Positions 32,286 to 42,481 of a DNA stretch of 64,000 nucleotides are shown here, in pieces. The notes below the pieces were generated by a model, which worked only from the letters and a program-made list of their open reading frames with translations, searched no databases and was not told the DNA's origin. Source of the stretch: Odontocerum albicorne (Eukaryota; Arthropoda; Insecta; Trichoptera; Odontoceridae); NCBI GenBank assembly GCA_949825065.1, contig OX463846.1:3181366-3245365 (forward strand). Direction: 5' to 3'. Numbering within the stretch: position 1 is the first letter of the stretch; every line of letters begins with the position of its first letter. Both the position numbers and the translations under genes were made by a program.

Positions 32286-32289
32286 ATGG

Positions 32290-32585
32290 AAGCCTAGGTG
32301 TTACAGACATCAACAGTAAGATGGAGGAGAGGCGATTGAGATAGTATGGGTACGTTAGCACCCAATCACATTGTGAACCAGGCAATCTCCATGGATCTTC
32401 CTCGAATAACAACCAGAAGAAGACCAAAGAATTCATGGGTGGTGCAAAAATATAACATGATGCAGAGGCACGACCTGGGGGACGTAGTCCGGGACAGAAG
32501 AGCATACAACCAGAGGATGAGGAGAGCTGACCCCAACAGCCTTCGCAGACAGTGAGTTGGGATGGAGCCAGGGAGAAGAACACCA
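32290..32585 (+). pseudogene. LINE C-terminal fragment (degraded)
   Basis: Early part: KMEERRLR then YGYVS (R-W-x-GHV equivalent with a stop). The later frame, 32346-32555, reads QAISMDLPRITTRRRPKNSWV, then LGDVVRDRRAYNQRMRRADPNSLRR and a stop. This matches the RGRPK-x-x-W ... DR-x-x-WR-x-x-x-(R)ADP tail of RTE/L1-type non-LTR retrotransposons. A reverse copy of the same end is at 13848-13985. Confidence 0.6.
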
Positions 32586-33192
32586 TAGAAATCAAAATAT
32601 CAGATACACCTCTAAAAGATGGAGAGATTTTTGGCAGTCCACATTTGGCTGCACAGATAGCTGGCAAATATTGCAGAAATGAACAGAGCAAGGGGAAGAT
32701 TAAAATAAATCTGATAGGTACATTGAAAAGTTAATAAATAAAACAGAGTAAATACATTAAAGTATCAATTGAGGTCTTGAACTAAATACTGAATGAGAAT
32801 CTTTACCAGCATTATCGTTTAAAACGTCCATTCGCTTTGATCTTTTGAGACTTTTTCTTAAAATGTTATTAAGTTAAAAAAAAACTTGGCTTGGCATAAT
32901 TTTAACATTTTGATATAGATTGCTGTAACAGCCAACATAAAAAGTAAAAGGCTGTAAAAGTCGGCCAACCAATACCCGCAGTTTAATGAAAAAATCTTTC
33001 ACTTCAGATGAAGTAAGCAATTTTTTGGAACATTAGTTTAATGTTTCCGTTAACATCCGCCTCGAAAGTGTGCTAACGTAATTTCAGTTTGAAAGCTAAA
33101 TAAATTTAAGCGTCGTCTAGCTTGGTTTCAATTTTACACCCTCGAGAGGGTTTTATTTTAAATTAAGGAAGTTAGTTTGATATATAGAATTT

Positions 33193-33480
33193 AGAACCCT
33201 TAGAGATAGGACACCTAATGAGGAAATCCGCAGAAGTTGTAACATTGAGGACATCGTGAGATGGATTAGGCACAGAAGACGATTCTGGAGAGACTACGTT
33301 GAGAGGATGGGCCCCGCGAGAATATCTAAGATTGTAATGCACGAGATTCCAGAGGGTCGTCGACCACTGGGACGTCCAACAAATAGATGGAGAGAAACTT
33401 GGACCTCTTCGTCACAGGACCAAAACTGAAATCTTGTTTAAACATATTGCAAGATCTAGAAGAAGAAGAAAAAGAAGTTT
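33193..33480 (+). pseudogene. LINE C-terminal fragment (family R) and 3' tail
   Basis: An open stretch 33193-33429 reads RTLRDRTPNEEIRRSCNIED, VRWIRHRRRFWRDYVERM, EGRRPLGRPTNRWRETW and SSSQDQN then stop. It is homologous to 60415-60783 and 61634-61903. About 30 bp after the stop there is an A/G-rich 'agaagaagaag' tail, as in the 61.9-kb copy, which probably is the element's 3' end. The 5' part is missing. Confidence 0.7.
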
Positions 33481-33518
33481 GATATGTTTAAAAGTTAAAT
33501 TTAAATATATCAATAAAA

Positions 33519-33778
33519 CTAAGATTTCTAGATATTTGAAATAACTAAGATTTCTAGATATTTGAAATAACTAAGATTTCTAGATATTTGAAATAACTAA
33601 GATTTCTAGATATTTGAAATAACTAAGATTTCTAGATATTTGAAATAACTAAGATTTCTAGATATTTGAAATAACTAAGATTTCTAGATATTTGAAATAA
33701 CTAAGATTTCTAGATATTTGAAATAACTAAGATTTCTAGATATTTGAAATAACTAAGATTTCTAGATATTTGAAATAA
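33519..33778 (+). repeat. Minisatellite, 26-bp unit x 10, essentially perfect
   Basis: Units start at 33519 and every 26 bp to 33753. Each reads 'ctaagatttctagatatttg' plus 'aaataa'. I see no mismatch among the ten. Such uniformity implies recent expansion or ongoing homogenisation. It lies 40 bp after the family R LINE tail. Confidence 0.95.
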
Positions 33779-34145
33779 CAATTGAGTATTCCGAATTATA
33801 TACAATGAGCCGGAAATATTTGAAGATAAACCATTCTACCCCAAATTACTGAAATTCTGTAATAATACCCCACCCTATTGGATCGATTCGGAATAATCAA
33901 TTAATTCGAGGAAGACAAAACCAACATTAAAGTTTTACTCCTCTACTAAGAAATGTCTTTCAGATATAGACTCGAAAGATAAAACGGAGACGTCCCATTA
34001 GGGGGCTTCAATACAGACCCCTGTAGACTTTTTAAGATGTAGCATTTTGATAGCTGAAACTTATTTAATTTTTGTCCCACACTGTCTTTGTGGATTTTTA
34101 CTCAAAGTCTCACCATTCAAAGATTTTAATCGTATTTTTTTTAAC
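33779..34145. other. Unassigned stretch
   Basis: No ORF or repeat recognised. Confidence 0.4.
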
Positions 34146-34147
34146 TA

Positions 34148-34873
34148 CGAGACATATCCAGAAGGTAAGTGTACTGAATTTTTGTAGGTTACAATTTTTT
34201 TTATTTAAACAAAAAAATTACGTGGTTACCGTAGTACATATGTAAGCTATTTTTCGACATAGTCGCCATTCCTCTCAATCCAGGTGGTGAAGCGGGGTAT
34301 CAACTTTTTGATGCCTTTCTCGAAGTAGTTTCCCGCCAACCCTTCCGTCCACTTCTCCACCTCCGTTGCTGGTCTGGCATTGTCGTGCAGCAGGCAGACT
34401 CCCTTTGTCAGCATGCCTCTCCTCTTGTTCTGAATCGCCCTCCGCAATTTTTTTAGGGTCTCACAGTATCTTGCAGAGTTGATGGTCTCCCCTTGAGGCA
34501 AATATTCAATTAAAATTATGCCTTGACAGTCCCAAAACAATTTCGTCAATTTCGTCAGTCACAATTGAAGGCCTTCCGCTCCTCTGATCATCATGCACAG
34601 ACGTACGACCGTTTTTAAACTCGCGACACCACTTGTACACACTCGAACGATTCATAGCTTTATCACCATATGCAGTTTTCACCTCATTATAAACCTCAAC
34701 CGGAGGTTTTCCCTTCCAAACGAGATAACGGATGACGCCGCGTATTTCGCACTTGGCGGGAGATTGGATTGACATTTTTCACGAACCGTGTTGTCGCGTC
34801 AACACTTCTCAACGTACTGACCTCGAATCCGGTCGTGAGAGCCTCAGTACACTTTCTTTCTGGATACGCATAG
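34148..34873 (-). mobile_element. Mariner element, two internal deletions (same family as 6299-7251)
   Basis: Ends 'cgagacatatccagaaggta' (34148) and its partner at 34844-34873 match the 6.3-kb element's terminal repeats. TA flanks both sides (34146-34147, 34874-34875). It is 726 bp long. The N-terminus MSIQSPAKCEIRGVIRYLV..SIVTDEI is kept (34775 down to about 34540), while the region up to about WDCQGII and the segment after HDNARP are deleted. Confidence 0.9.
34247..34775 (-). pseudogene. Mariner transposase with internal deletions
   Basis: The start ATG at 34775 gives MSIQSPAKCEIRGVIRYLVW, the helix-turn-helix region with KMNRSSVYKWC-like order and the GRPSIVTDEI linker. A deletion then joins this to a different frame, 34549-34247, reading FWDCQGIILIEYLPQGETIN, LLHDNARP (second Asp), then jumps to EVEKWTEGLAGNYFEKGI and the terminal NGDYVEK. 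The first Asp block and the third Asp block are both deleted. Confidence 0.8.
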
Positions 34874-34980
34874 TATTTATGACCAATAGAATTATATTCA
34901 AAATAAAAATTGCTAGCCAAAGGAAAACTAACCCGTGGAAAACAGAATGAAAAGTATTTTTTTTTGCTAACCCTTCCTTC

Positions 34981-35570
34981 CCTGTGATGTGTAACTTATA
35001 CACATTGCTTTTAAAAACTTTAATATCTCTATAAATATAATATATACTGGGTTCAGATTTGAGGTGTTCCTGCGTAATACATTTACGCATTGAATGAAAT
35101 AAATAATATTAATAATAATTAGCACTTATCGGCCAAATCACAGATATTTTGTGAAAATCGGGAATAAATTCACCACTACAATCAAAGGTGTGCCAGTGTG
35201 TGACGTAGGTATATCCATTCTAAAAAAACCGGCATGGATGAGAAGCGACGCTATTCACGTCTCACTATACTTCGGTATATTGAAACGCGAAAAATAGAAT
35301 CTCAGTTCGCTCGCTTCTCTCGCTTCAGTAGCTCGCGGGCATTCGTTTGAGGTGGTCTCTTCGCCCGTTTTGTGAACGTCGGCCGATTTTTTTTTTCATG
35401 TTTTCAGCAATCAAATTTTAATTTTAATCACTTTTGACATTAAATTGAATTAATTTAAGCGATTGGCTATGAATATTCCTATTTTTTCGATTTTAAATTG
35501 CTCATTTTTACATGTGTATGAATACACAGCACCGGAACGCGCGGATTTTTTTAGCACAGGAAGAGAAAGG
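34981..35570 (-). mobile_element. TTAA MITE family E, copy 2
   Basis: The left flank is CTAA (one change from TTAA) at 34977-34980 and the right flank is TTAA at 35571-35574. Starts 'cccttccttccctgtgatg', ends 'cacaggaagagaaagg'. Homologous to 27680-28260 and more distantly to family A. Non-coding; the 35463 ORF lies inside and is chance. Confidence 0.75.
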
Positions 35571-35574
35571 TTAA

Positions 35575-35842
35575 TAAGCTTTGTCATTGAACCACCTTTA
35601 TTCATTCCGGAAGTTAAAAATTATGAATATGTTTTAACCGCTAACCAAAGTCTTTCAAGGGGTGTTAAAGTTTTCTCGACCAGCTCCGTTGCATTTATAT
35701 TCCTACAACAGTATTATGTTGCAATAATCTAAATAAATAAATATTAGGTTTATTGACAGCAACATAGTATGTAAAAGATCACACCTGAATAACACTTCTA
35801 AAACACATAAATTGCAGACAATACATCAAACACAGAAGCTGT
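35575..35842. other. Unassigned stretch
   Basis: No feature recognised. Confidence 0.4.
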
Positions 35843-36175
35843 CAAAAGGTCTGGGCTCATCTAATAGCATCCCCTCGGCCAAAATACACCCCACCAATAT
35901 AGGGCGAACCCAGCCACGGGGACACCAGATGTTTTTCAGCCCACACTCTTAAACACGTAGAAACAGGAATATATACAAAAAAATAAACACAGAAAATAAA
36001 TATAGTAGATGACAAAAAAGAAAAAAAGAAAAAAAATACATTCAAGAGAGAACACACCAAAAGGTCCGGGCTCATCCCACAAACATTCCCACGGCCAAGA
36101 TACACCCCACCAATGTAGGGCAAGCCCGACCGCAAGGGCATCAGGGGGCTTCCATCCCACACCCCCGCATATCTA
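35843..36175. repeat. Direct repeat of a ~118-bp GC-richer unit
   Basis: Copies at 35843-35961 and 36057-36175 share 'caaaaggtc.gggctcatc', 'cggccaa.atacaccccacc' and 'aat.tagggc.a.cc'. The ~95 bp between them is A-rich. The unit is not recognised; translated on the minus strand it gives PYIGGVY.GRG twice, but no known domain. Confidence 0.6.
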
Positions 36176-37740
36176 GATTAAAGAATAAATATAATAAAAA
36201 AGAAAAACAAAAACGTATGGCAGAAAACAAAATAAAAAGTAAATCCACATATACCACCTCAGGTTAACTGTCAGCAAGAACGAGAAAAAAAAAAGAAGAG
36301 AAAAGCCTCAAAGGAGTCCAAATTTGACATAATGACAAATGGGAAGTAAGATAGTTGAGACAACATTGAAATAGTTAGGCAGTAATACATTGAAATAGAT
36401 AAGCAGTTTTAAAAGAATTAATGAGGAAATGACGCACAAATACATGCCTTAATATTTCTGGTTTCAATGGCATGGTTAAAAGTAAATTGACAATTATGGT
36501 AAGCTGGTGTAAAACACACATTCAGATTTTTGCCCCTGAATTTAACGGCGTTTATGAGCTGAATTTAAAAAAAAAATGAAGCAAACTGCCCATGAATTAA
36601 TATTAAATTACGAAACAACGTTATTATACTCCCATTTTTATTGTCCAAATCACTTAAGTAATTTGTTATGTCGTTAATGTCTGTACACGTACACATTTTC
36701 AAGCAAGTTGCGAGCCGAGGACAAAAGTTTCATCAACCTTCTGTGCCCCTAAAAGTTTATCAACCTGCCCCAAATCACACTTCTGGATCATAAATATTCT
36801 CTTTAGACGCTTTATTTTAATGGCTTCCTGCTCATTATCAAACATTTTATTCAATGATGAAATTTGATAATCCACACCCGAGCCTCAAACAAAGATAGCA
36901 TCACTGATATCTCTTGATTTCGAGACCTAAATTAAATTTTACTAACATCAAATCTCAAGAGAATGCAAATTTCGTGTTCATATTTAAAACAGGTGTAATT
37001 CTTTTGATATAAACGTATCTAATTAAACGACGTTTAGATGGTGACGTCGTTTAGTTTTTGCAGGGGTTTCCCCTTATTTTGAAAGAAACTAAATAATCGC
37101 GATATATGTAATGTTTAACATTTCAAAATATTACAAAACAACAAGCCTTTTATCGGCTCAACTTGACATTTATACTGAGGATAGACGTATTCAATTTTAA
37201 ATGTAGCATTGCTTGACCATGCGCTGAGTGTGGCCGACATCTATACACGCTCTAACTTGTTCAGGCTGGAAACTTTTGGACCATAGTGGGAAAGCATTGT
37301 ATGTTTGCTTTATATAAATTGATATTTATTATGTACATAATAAATACTTTAATTTGGCCCAACGATGACCGACCATAACCTTGTCTGTGATCAAATAAGT
37401 ATTTTCATATTTGATTTTCAGCGAAAAAAAATCATGTGGTATTTCTCAAAGCTCCTCTGATATTTTTATCTATGGTATATTATATTTATAACATCTAGTA
37501 TAGTTAAATAAAGTATTTTTAAACACAAAAGTTCAAGTTTTGTCAATATTTTAAGTTATATTCGTTTCCATTAGCAAATAAACATTTGAGTTAAATTAAG
37601 CTCTTAGAATAAAACAAAATCAATAAAAGCTACACAACGAATATTTTGGAAGAAAAATAGAGTTACATTTTGAGGAAATATAATATTAAATAAATTGTAA
37701 AAAGGAGACAAGGGAAAAAGTAAAGAAAATAACTTATTGA
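36176..37740. other. Long AT-rich stretch, no gene seen
   Basis: No supported ORF or repeat. The longest open frames are short and show no motif. Confidence 0.4.
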
Positions 37741-37759
37741 TAATATTATGTTGACCTAT

Positions 37760-38165
37760 AAAAAGTGCCTGAAAAGGCACTTTCGAATATCCTAAGCTTA
37801 AAATCCTGAATCCCGGGTGTCTTTCGAGGACTTGTGGAGAACTTTTTAATTGATAATTGATTTTTTTTGTTCTGTTTTTTGATCTGTCTGATTCCGTCTT
37901 TTATATGTTTTCAATTTGTTTTTGTATGATTTCTTTTTCGTGTTTGTATTTTTTTTGCGCATTACGGACTGTGCGCTTGTGGACGGCTCCGTATTTTATT
38001 AACATGTGATTGTGTACGATTTGTTACCTGATTCTTTATGTTTTTAATTTTTTTAATTTTCTGTCCCTATTGTAATGAGCCCTCACTACGGGCTCTTCTA
38101 TTTTTTACTATTTTATTTATATAGTTCACTGTACCGTTTATTTATGTAAATAAATAAACATTAAA
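37760..38165 (+). repeat. Possible LINE 3' UTR
   Basis: T-rich sequence with a hairpin 'agtgcctgaaaaggcact', a second hairpin around 'gagccctcactacgggctc' and an 'aaataaataaac' end resembles retroelement 3' tails in this window. There is no coding evidence. Confidence 0.3.
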
Positions 38166-38812
38166 TTTAAGTGAATAATAACTTTTCATGTCAATGGAAT
38201 AACAAGGTTTGTATGCTCTGGATAGATGATATTAGTTAGCTTAAATATTCCTTATATGTAGAGGAACAGAGATGGGCAAAATCCTTAACGAGAAAGCAAC
38301 ATTGTCAATATCTTAGTTGTAAAAATAGCAGTATAAACATCTCAATAAGTCAGTGTGAGAACTAAGTAACAGTTTATAAAATAACGAGCAATTGATTATT
38401 TAATGAAACACATTCAGTTAAAACAATAAACAAAATTAATGATGTCATAATCGATACAGAAAAAAGGTTAATATTAATTTATCACAAATAATGATTTATT
38501 GTTCTCAATTTGCGATACTATTTTTGAATAGGCCATTATCATATAAAATAAGAAAATTAGAACTACAATTTCTTTAGATTTTATTTAAGGTAAAAATAAA
38601 CTGGGATAAATTACAGTTCTCAACACTTGTTTATAAAATTTGACACAAAAATAAATAAGAAATAGAAAACGATTTTTCTAGCTTTTTTAATACAAAATCT
38701 AATAAGAAAGGAAGATTTATTATTGTATAACACTTTTGTTGTAACTTTTACAAACTGACGGGATAATTGATATATAGCAATCTCTTCTAACTGGAAAGAT
38801 GTTTAAAAGGCT
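38166..38812. other. AT-rich stretch, no gene seen
   Basis: No feature recognised. Confidence 0.4.
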
Positions 38813-38816
38813 TTAA

Positions 38817-39427
38817 CCCTTCCCTTACGGTGTTAAAATTGGAACGCGTGCTCCGGTGTTGAGTAGTGAGTACGCGATCAAAAATTAGCGATTTTAAATC
38901 GGAAAAATAAGAACATTCATAGATAATCCCCTTAATTAATTATAATTGAAGTTAAAAATTATAATAATTGAGATTTATTTGCTGAAAACATTAAAAAACC
39001 ATCTGGCAACGCTCACGGAACGGGCGTACGTCTAATCTATTTGCAAGTCCAGAAGATACTGCGGCGCGGAGCGGTACCCCGGCGTTGCTTACGTTTGCGA
39101 CGATTGAGACAATTGAGCTCCTCGCAATTCAGTGGAGTATGCAAGAGTGAGATGCGAATATAGTGTCGCGCTTCCCACATACTCTTCACCTATCGTCAAG
39201 ACGAGGCACTCGCATCGTTTAAATGCGAATTTGTTTTCGATCTTTACAAAACACCTACGATGTAGCCGATAAATTCTGATTATTATTAATATTATTTTTT
39301 AAATCAATGCGTAAATATATTATGGAGGAATACCTAAAATTTTAACCTTGTATTTATTATATTTATAGATATATTGAGGGTTATTAGAAGCAACGTGTAG
39401 AAGATACCCAACATAGGGAAGGAAAGG
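38817..39427 (+). mobile_element. TTAA MITE family A, copy 2 (611 bp)
   Basis: TTAA on both sides (38813-38816, 39428-39431). Starts 'cccttcccttacggtg', ends 'atagggaaggaaagg'. This is an uninterrupted counterpart of 20314-21493, which shows where the LTR inserted there. Confidence 0.85.
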
Positions 39428-39434
39428 TTAAGTG

Positions 39435-39560
39435 AGAATCAGACTTGAACTTCTTTAAAAACATAGGTTCTAACGAGAATCGAACCTCCAACTACCGGGT
39501 TCAAAGATAGGCGTCTTATAAATTATGTGTTGAAATACATTATTTTGATTCCCTACATAT
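39435..39560 (-). mobile_element. tRNA-derived SINE fragment
   Basis: Minus strand: 'aagacgcctatctttgaacc', 'ggtagttggaggttcgattc' (B-box-like) and then 'gttagaacctatgttttta'. It matches 53455-53640 over the tRNA-like head and first body block. It abuts the MITE's right TTAA within a few bases. Confidence 0.6.
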
Positions 39561-41460
39561 TTTTTTGAGATATATTTTTATTTAAAATATTGTAGCAAGT
39601 AAATAAATCAATACATGTACTTCTAAGGGTAAATAAAGAACAAGAAGTCAAAAATATCATAAATAAAGAGAGATGTAATACCTAGGACATAGACTCGTAA
39701 TGTGAAACAATAAATTATGAATCTTTCAGATTTGTTTCCTGAAGAAAAAAAATAAAAAAGTAGACCAGAAAGGTAACGATATTCATGACTACGAGGCCCT
39801 TGGGATTGGTGTAACCACTCTTCCATGGAATATTTAGAAGAACGGTGGATAGAGATAAAGTTGTCACATAAATTGAGTTACTTTTTGAATGAACAGGACT
39901 TCAAGAAAATAATATTCAAACACGTTATAATTTATAAATTTGTCATATACCTTTGATCAAACAACATTATTGAAATTCAAATAAACCTTTCCATAGATAA
40001 AATAACGTTTCACAGTAATTATGTAAATATATTTTGTTGCAACACGTATTCGTCCTGATTTTTCAGCGTTTTTTAAATCACTTAATTCATAAATAATCAA
40101 TTAAGTAGGAGTTATTTTTGTGGACGACCTACATTCATCTTTCAGGTGACTGAAAAATAAATTTAGTTTATTGTAAATTTCTTCGAACTTGTTAGCAAAA
40201 CACTGATCCAAGTGGTTTTCAGATGAGTTTAATTTCAAAAGTTTTGCAAAGATCAACACATATGATAGTCAGAAAGTGTAAGGTAAATAAATACACCATG
40301 GTGGATAAACTAAAACATACCAGCCAAGCTGCAATTTTTTGCCGAAATACCATAAAACCATGTGGATTGGCATTGTTATGCTAGAACACGACATCATCTC
40401 TATTGGCTAGCCCTGACCTTTGCTTATCTAGTGCAATTTAGCTAATTGTGTGTAGTTCTTATTGAAATCAACATTTTAATTTTGTGGCACTATACACGAC
40501 ACCCTTCCAGTCCCACTAGATACACATAATGATTTTATTGGCTCATATATAGTTCTATTTGAGTGTTTCTTCAATAAAATTATAGTACATAATAAACAGC
40601 ATGTGATATGATAAAGTATGTGATAAACAGTATGATAGTATTGAAAAACACACATACATATGTTATGTAAAAGGGTCTAAGACACTAATCGACTGGAGTA
40701 ATGTAAAATAGGTCTTAAATGTTAACCAGTTTTTTCATTATTTGTTGTATGTCTGACAAGTTCAAAACAGCATAGTCACATCCAGAAGGAATCGAAAAAG
40801 TATATCACTCCAAACACACACATACAGAACTCATGTTTTTAGTTAAAAAGAAAAAAACTTCTTAAATAGCTGTATTTTTTCCTTCTTGAAGCCTTCCTTA
40901 CATTCTCACAGTACTTGTGATAAACAGTAATTTGTAACAAATCGTTCGTTCCACCTGATTGCTATTAAATTAAAAGGGATTGATGACTGAGAGTCGAGTG
41001 ATTCGCGTGTTAATATAATGAATGATTCTTCATTTAGACCCTTAAATGGGGTATAGGGGAGGCTTGAACTTAAGTGGATTGCCTGTCACTAGATGAGATG
41101 CGATTTTGAGACGCCTTGAGGAAATTTGGGTTCAAATACCCTTTAGGGATTTATCCAGAGTTCAAAGCAGAGGTCAAATAAACAATCGAAATTGAATTAT
41201 TGAGATGTACAAACAAAGGCTATACACATATAAAGACCGGAAACTGTCTTGCTTTGCTTGAATATGGCCGGCAGCAACTCCCCAGTGGCGCGGGATGTCA
41301 ATACACAAATATAATTTGAAAGCATATGTCAAATAGATGTTCATTGTTAGACGTTTGATGTATTTTCCTATTTGATGTGTTCTATTTAAAAATTACAAAT
41401 CAAATAATTGATTTTAAAAATATATTGTTGAATATTGAGCAATAAATTACTTTGTAATTC
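39561..41460. other. Long stretch without supported gene
   Basis: AT-rich; only small chance ORFs (39623-39826). No repeat recognised. Confidence 0.4.
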
Positions 41461-41476
41461 CACTTATGCCCTTAAT

Positions 41477-41625
41477 CCCCGCTACACGTCTTTCTACCTC
41501 CTATTTCGGTTTGTTATGAGAGCTGTACTTGCATCAAACTGGTGCATGTTCCTATGGATAAAAAACCTTGATCGTTCCACCTGAAGAGGGCCTTGCAATT
41601 GGATGTAGAAACACGTGTAGTGGGG
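41477..41625. repeat. 25-bp inverted repeat with a Penelope-like CTGAAGA...GAAAC motif
   Basis: Arms 41477-41501 ('ccccgctacacgtctttcta...') and 41601-41625 match at 22 of 25 positions. The right arm includes 'gtagaaacacgtgtagtggg', preceded by CTGAAGA at 41581. A further partial copy of the arm is at about 59340-59370. This may be the end region of a second Penelope-type family. Confidence 0.45.
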
Positions 41626-41774
41626 TTCTATTTTATTAGTGAACTGACAAATAAATTTTTTGTTTTATATTCTAATATGGAGGTCACCAAAGTAAAAGCC
41701 GACACCTTCAATAAATGCATTTTTTAAAGTATCTTTACACATATCTCTTTTTTTATTGCCTTACAGTGAAACAA

Positions 41775-41990
41775 ATGAAATTTGTAATTTATTTAGTAAA
41801 ACACTGTTTATTTTACTTTATATAACGGTATACCATAAGTTGTCTCGTGCTTCACTGCACCCACAATTTCCAACCCAATTTTTTTCCGTTTGACCCATGT
41901 GTGTCATTACCAGTTCGATAATAATTCGGTCTTGTTTGAGCTCCCCTAATGGTGAGGTAAAAATAATGAAACCAGTAGGATTATCATCAT
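41775..41990 (+). mobile_element. Penelope-like element 3' remnant
   Basis: Contains the terminal 'aaaacactgtttatttta' motif and, further on, 'cggtcttgtttgagctcccc' with 'gaaaccagtaggattat', matching 31180-31250. No ORF remains. Confidence 0.5.
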
Positions 41991-41997
41991 CATCGCA

Positions 41998-42400
41998 TGT
42001 CATCCTGTCCCTCAAATATGAGGATGGCGGTAGCAGTCGATGACCCTGTGGCGACCGTATGCGCGGTCACTGAACTCACAAGGCGACCTTTGCTCACCCG
42101 GTCATCGAACTCGCATGCTTCACAATCCGAGACAATCAATGGACAAAGTCCACGCGGCGGTCATTCAACTCGTTACCAACCAAGAGCGCATTCCATGAGA
42201 AAACGAGAAAGCAACATATCTCTCGCGCTGTCTCCCAAAACAGAAAGAATACCTACACGCTCCTAAAACGTATTGTAAACGCAGAGACGAGACACCGATA
42301 TATCGCGCGCGCATTCCCGCACACATTATAAATACCGACGTTTGTCAATAAAATTTCTCTTTACACATTCCGATTTCGACGAATTTTTATTTATCAACAA
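41998..42400 (+). mobile_element. Possible solo LTR
   Basis: A GC-richer block begins TG ('tgtcatcctgtccctcaa'), carries a TATA-like 'attataaataccg' (about 42325) and an 'aataaaat' signal (about 42347), and ends near 'atcaacaatca'. Order and spacing resemble an LTR U3-R. No second copy or clean target duplication was found, so the call is tentative. The 89-codon ORF in it is chance. Confidence 0.35.
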
Positions 42401-42481
42401 TCAACCTCATCATCTCTCCTTTAAGGAACTACAGCTCCTAAAACCCTTTTAATGGTCTCTTTCCATCTGGATCTGTCCTGA

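Noticed and set aside
32167..32691. 174-codon minus ORF
   Set aside because: It is the shadow of the plus-strand LINE C-terminal fragment, whose RRADP motif is recognisable.
33519..33778. CRISPR-like array
   Set aside because: The 26-bp units are directly adjacent with no unique spacers, and the surroundings are eukaryotic; it is a minisatellite.
41997..42266. 89-codon ORF as a gene
   Set aside because: It sits in the LTR-like block, is low in recognisable content and lacks any domain.
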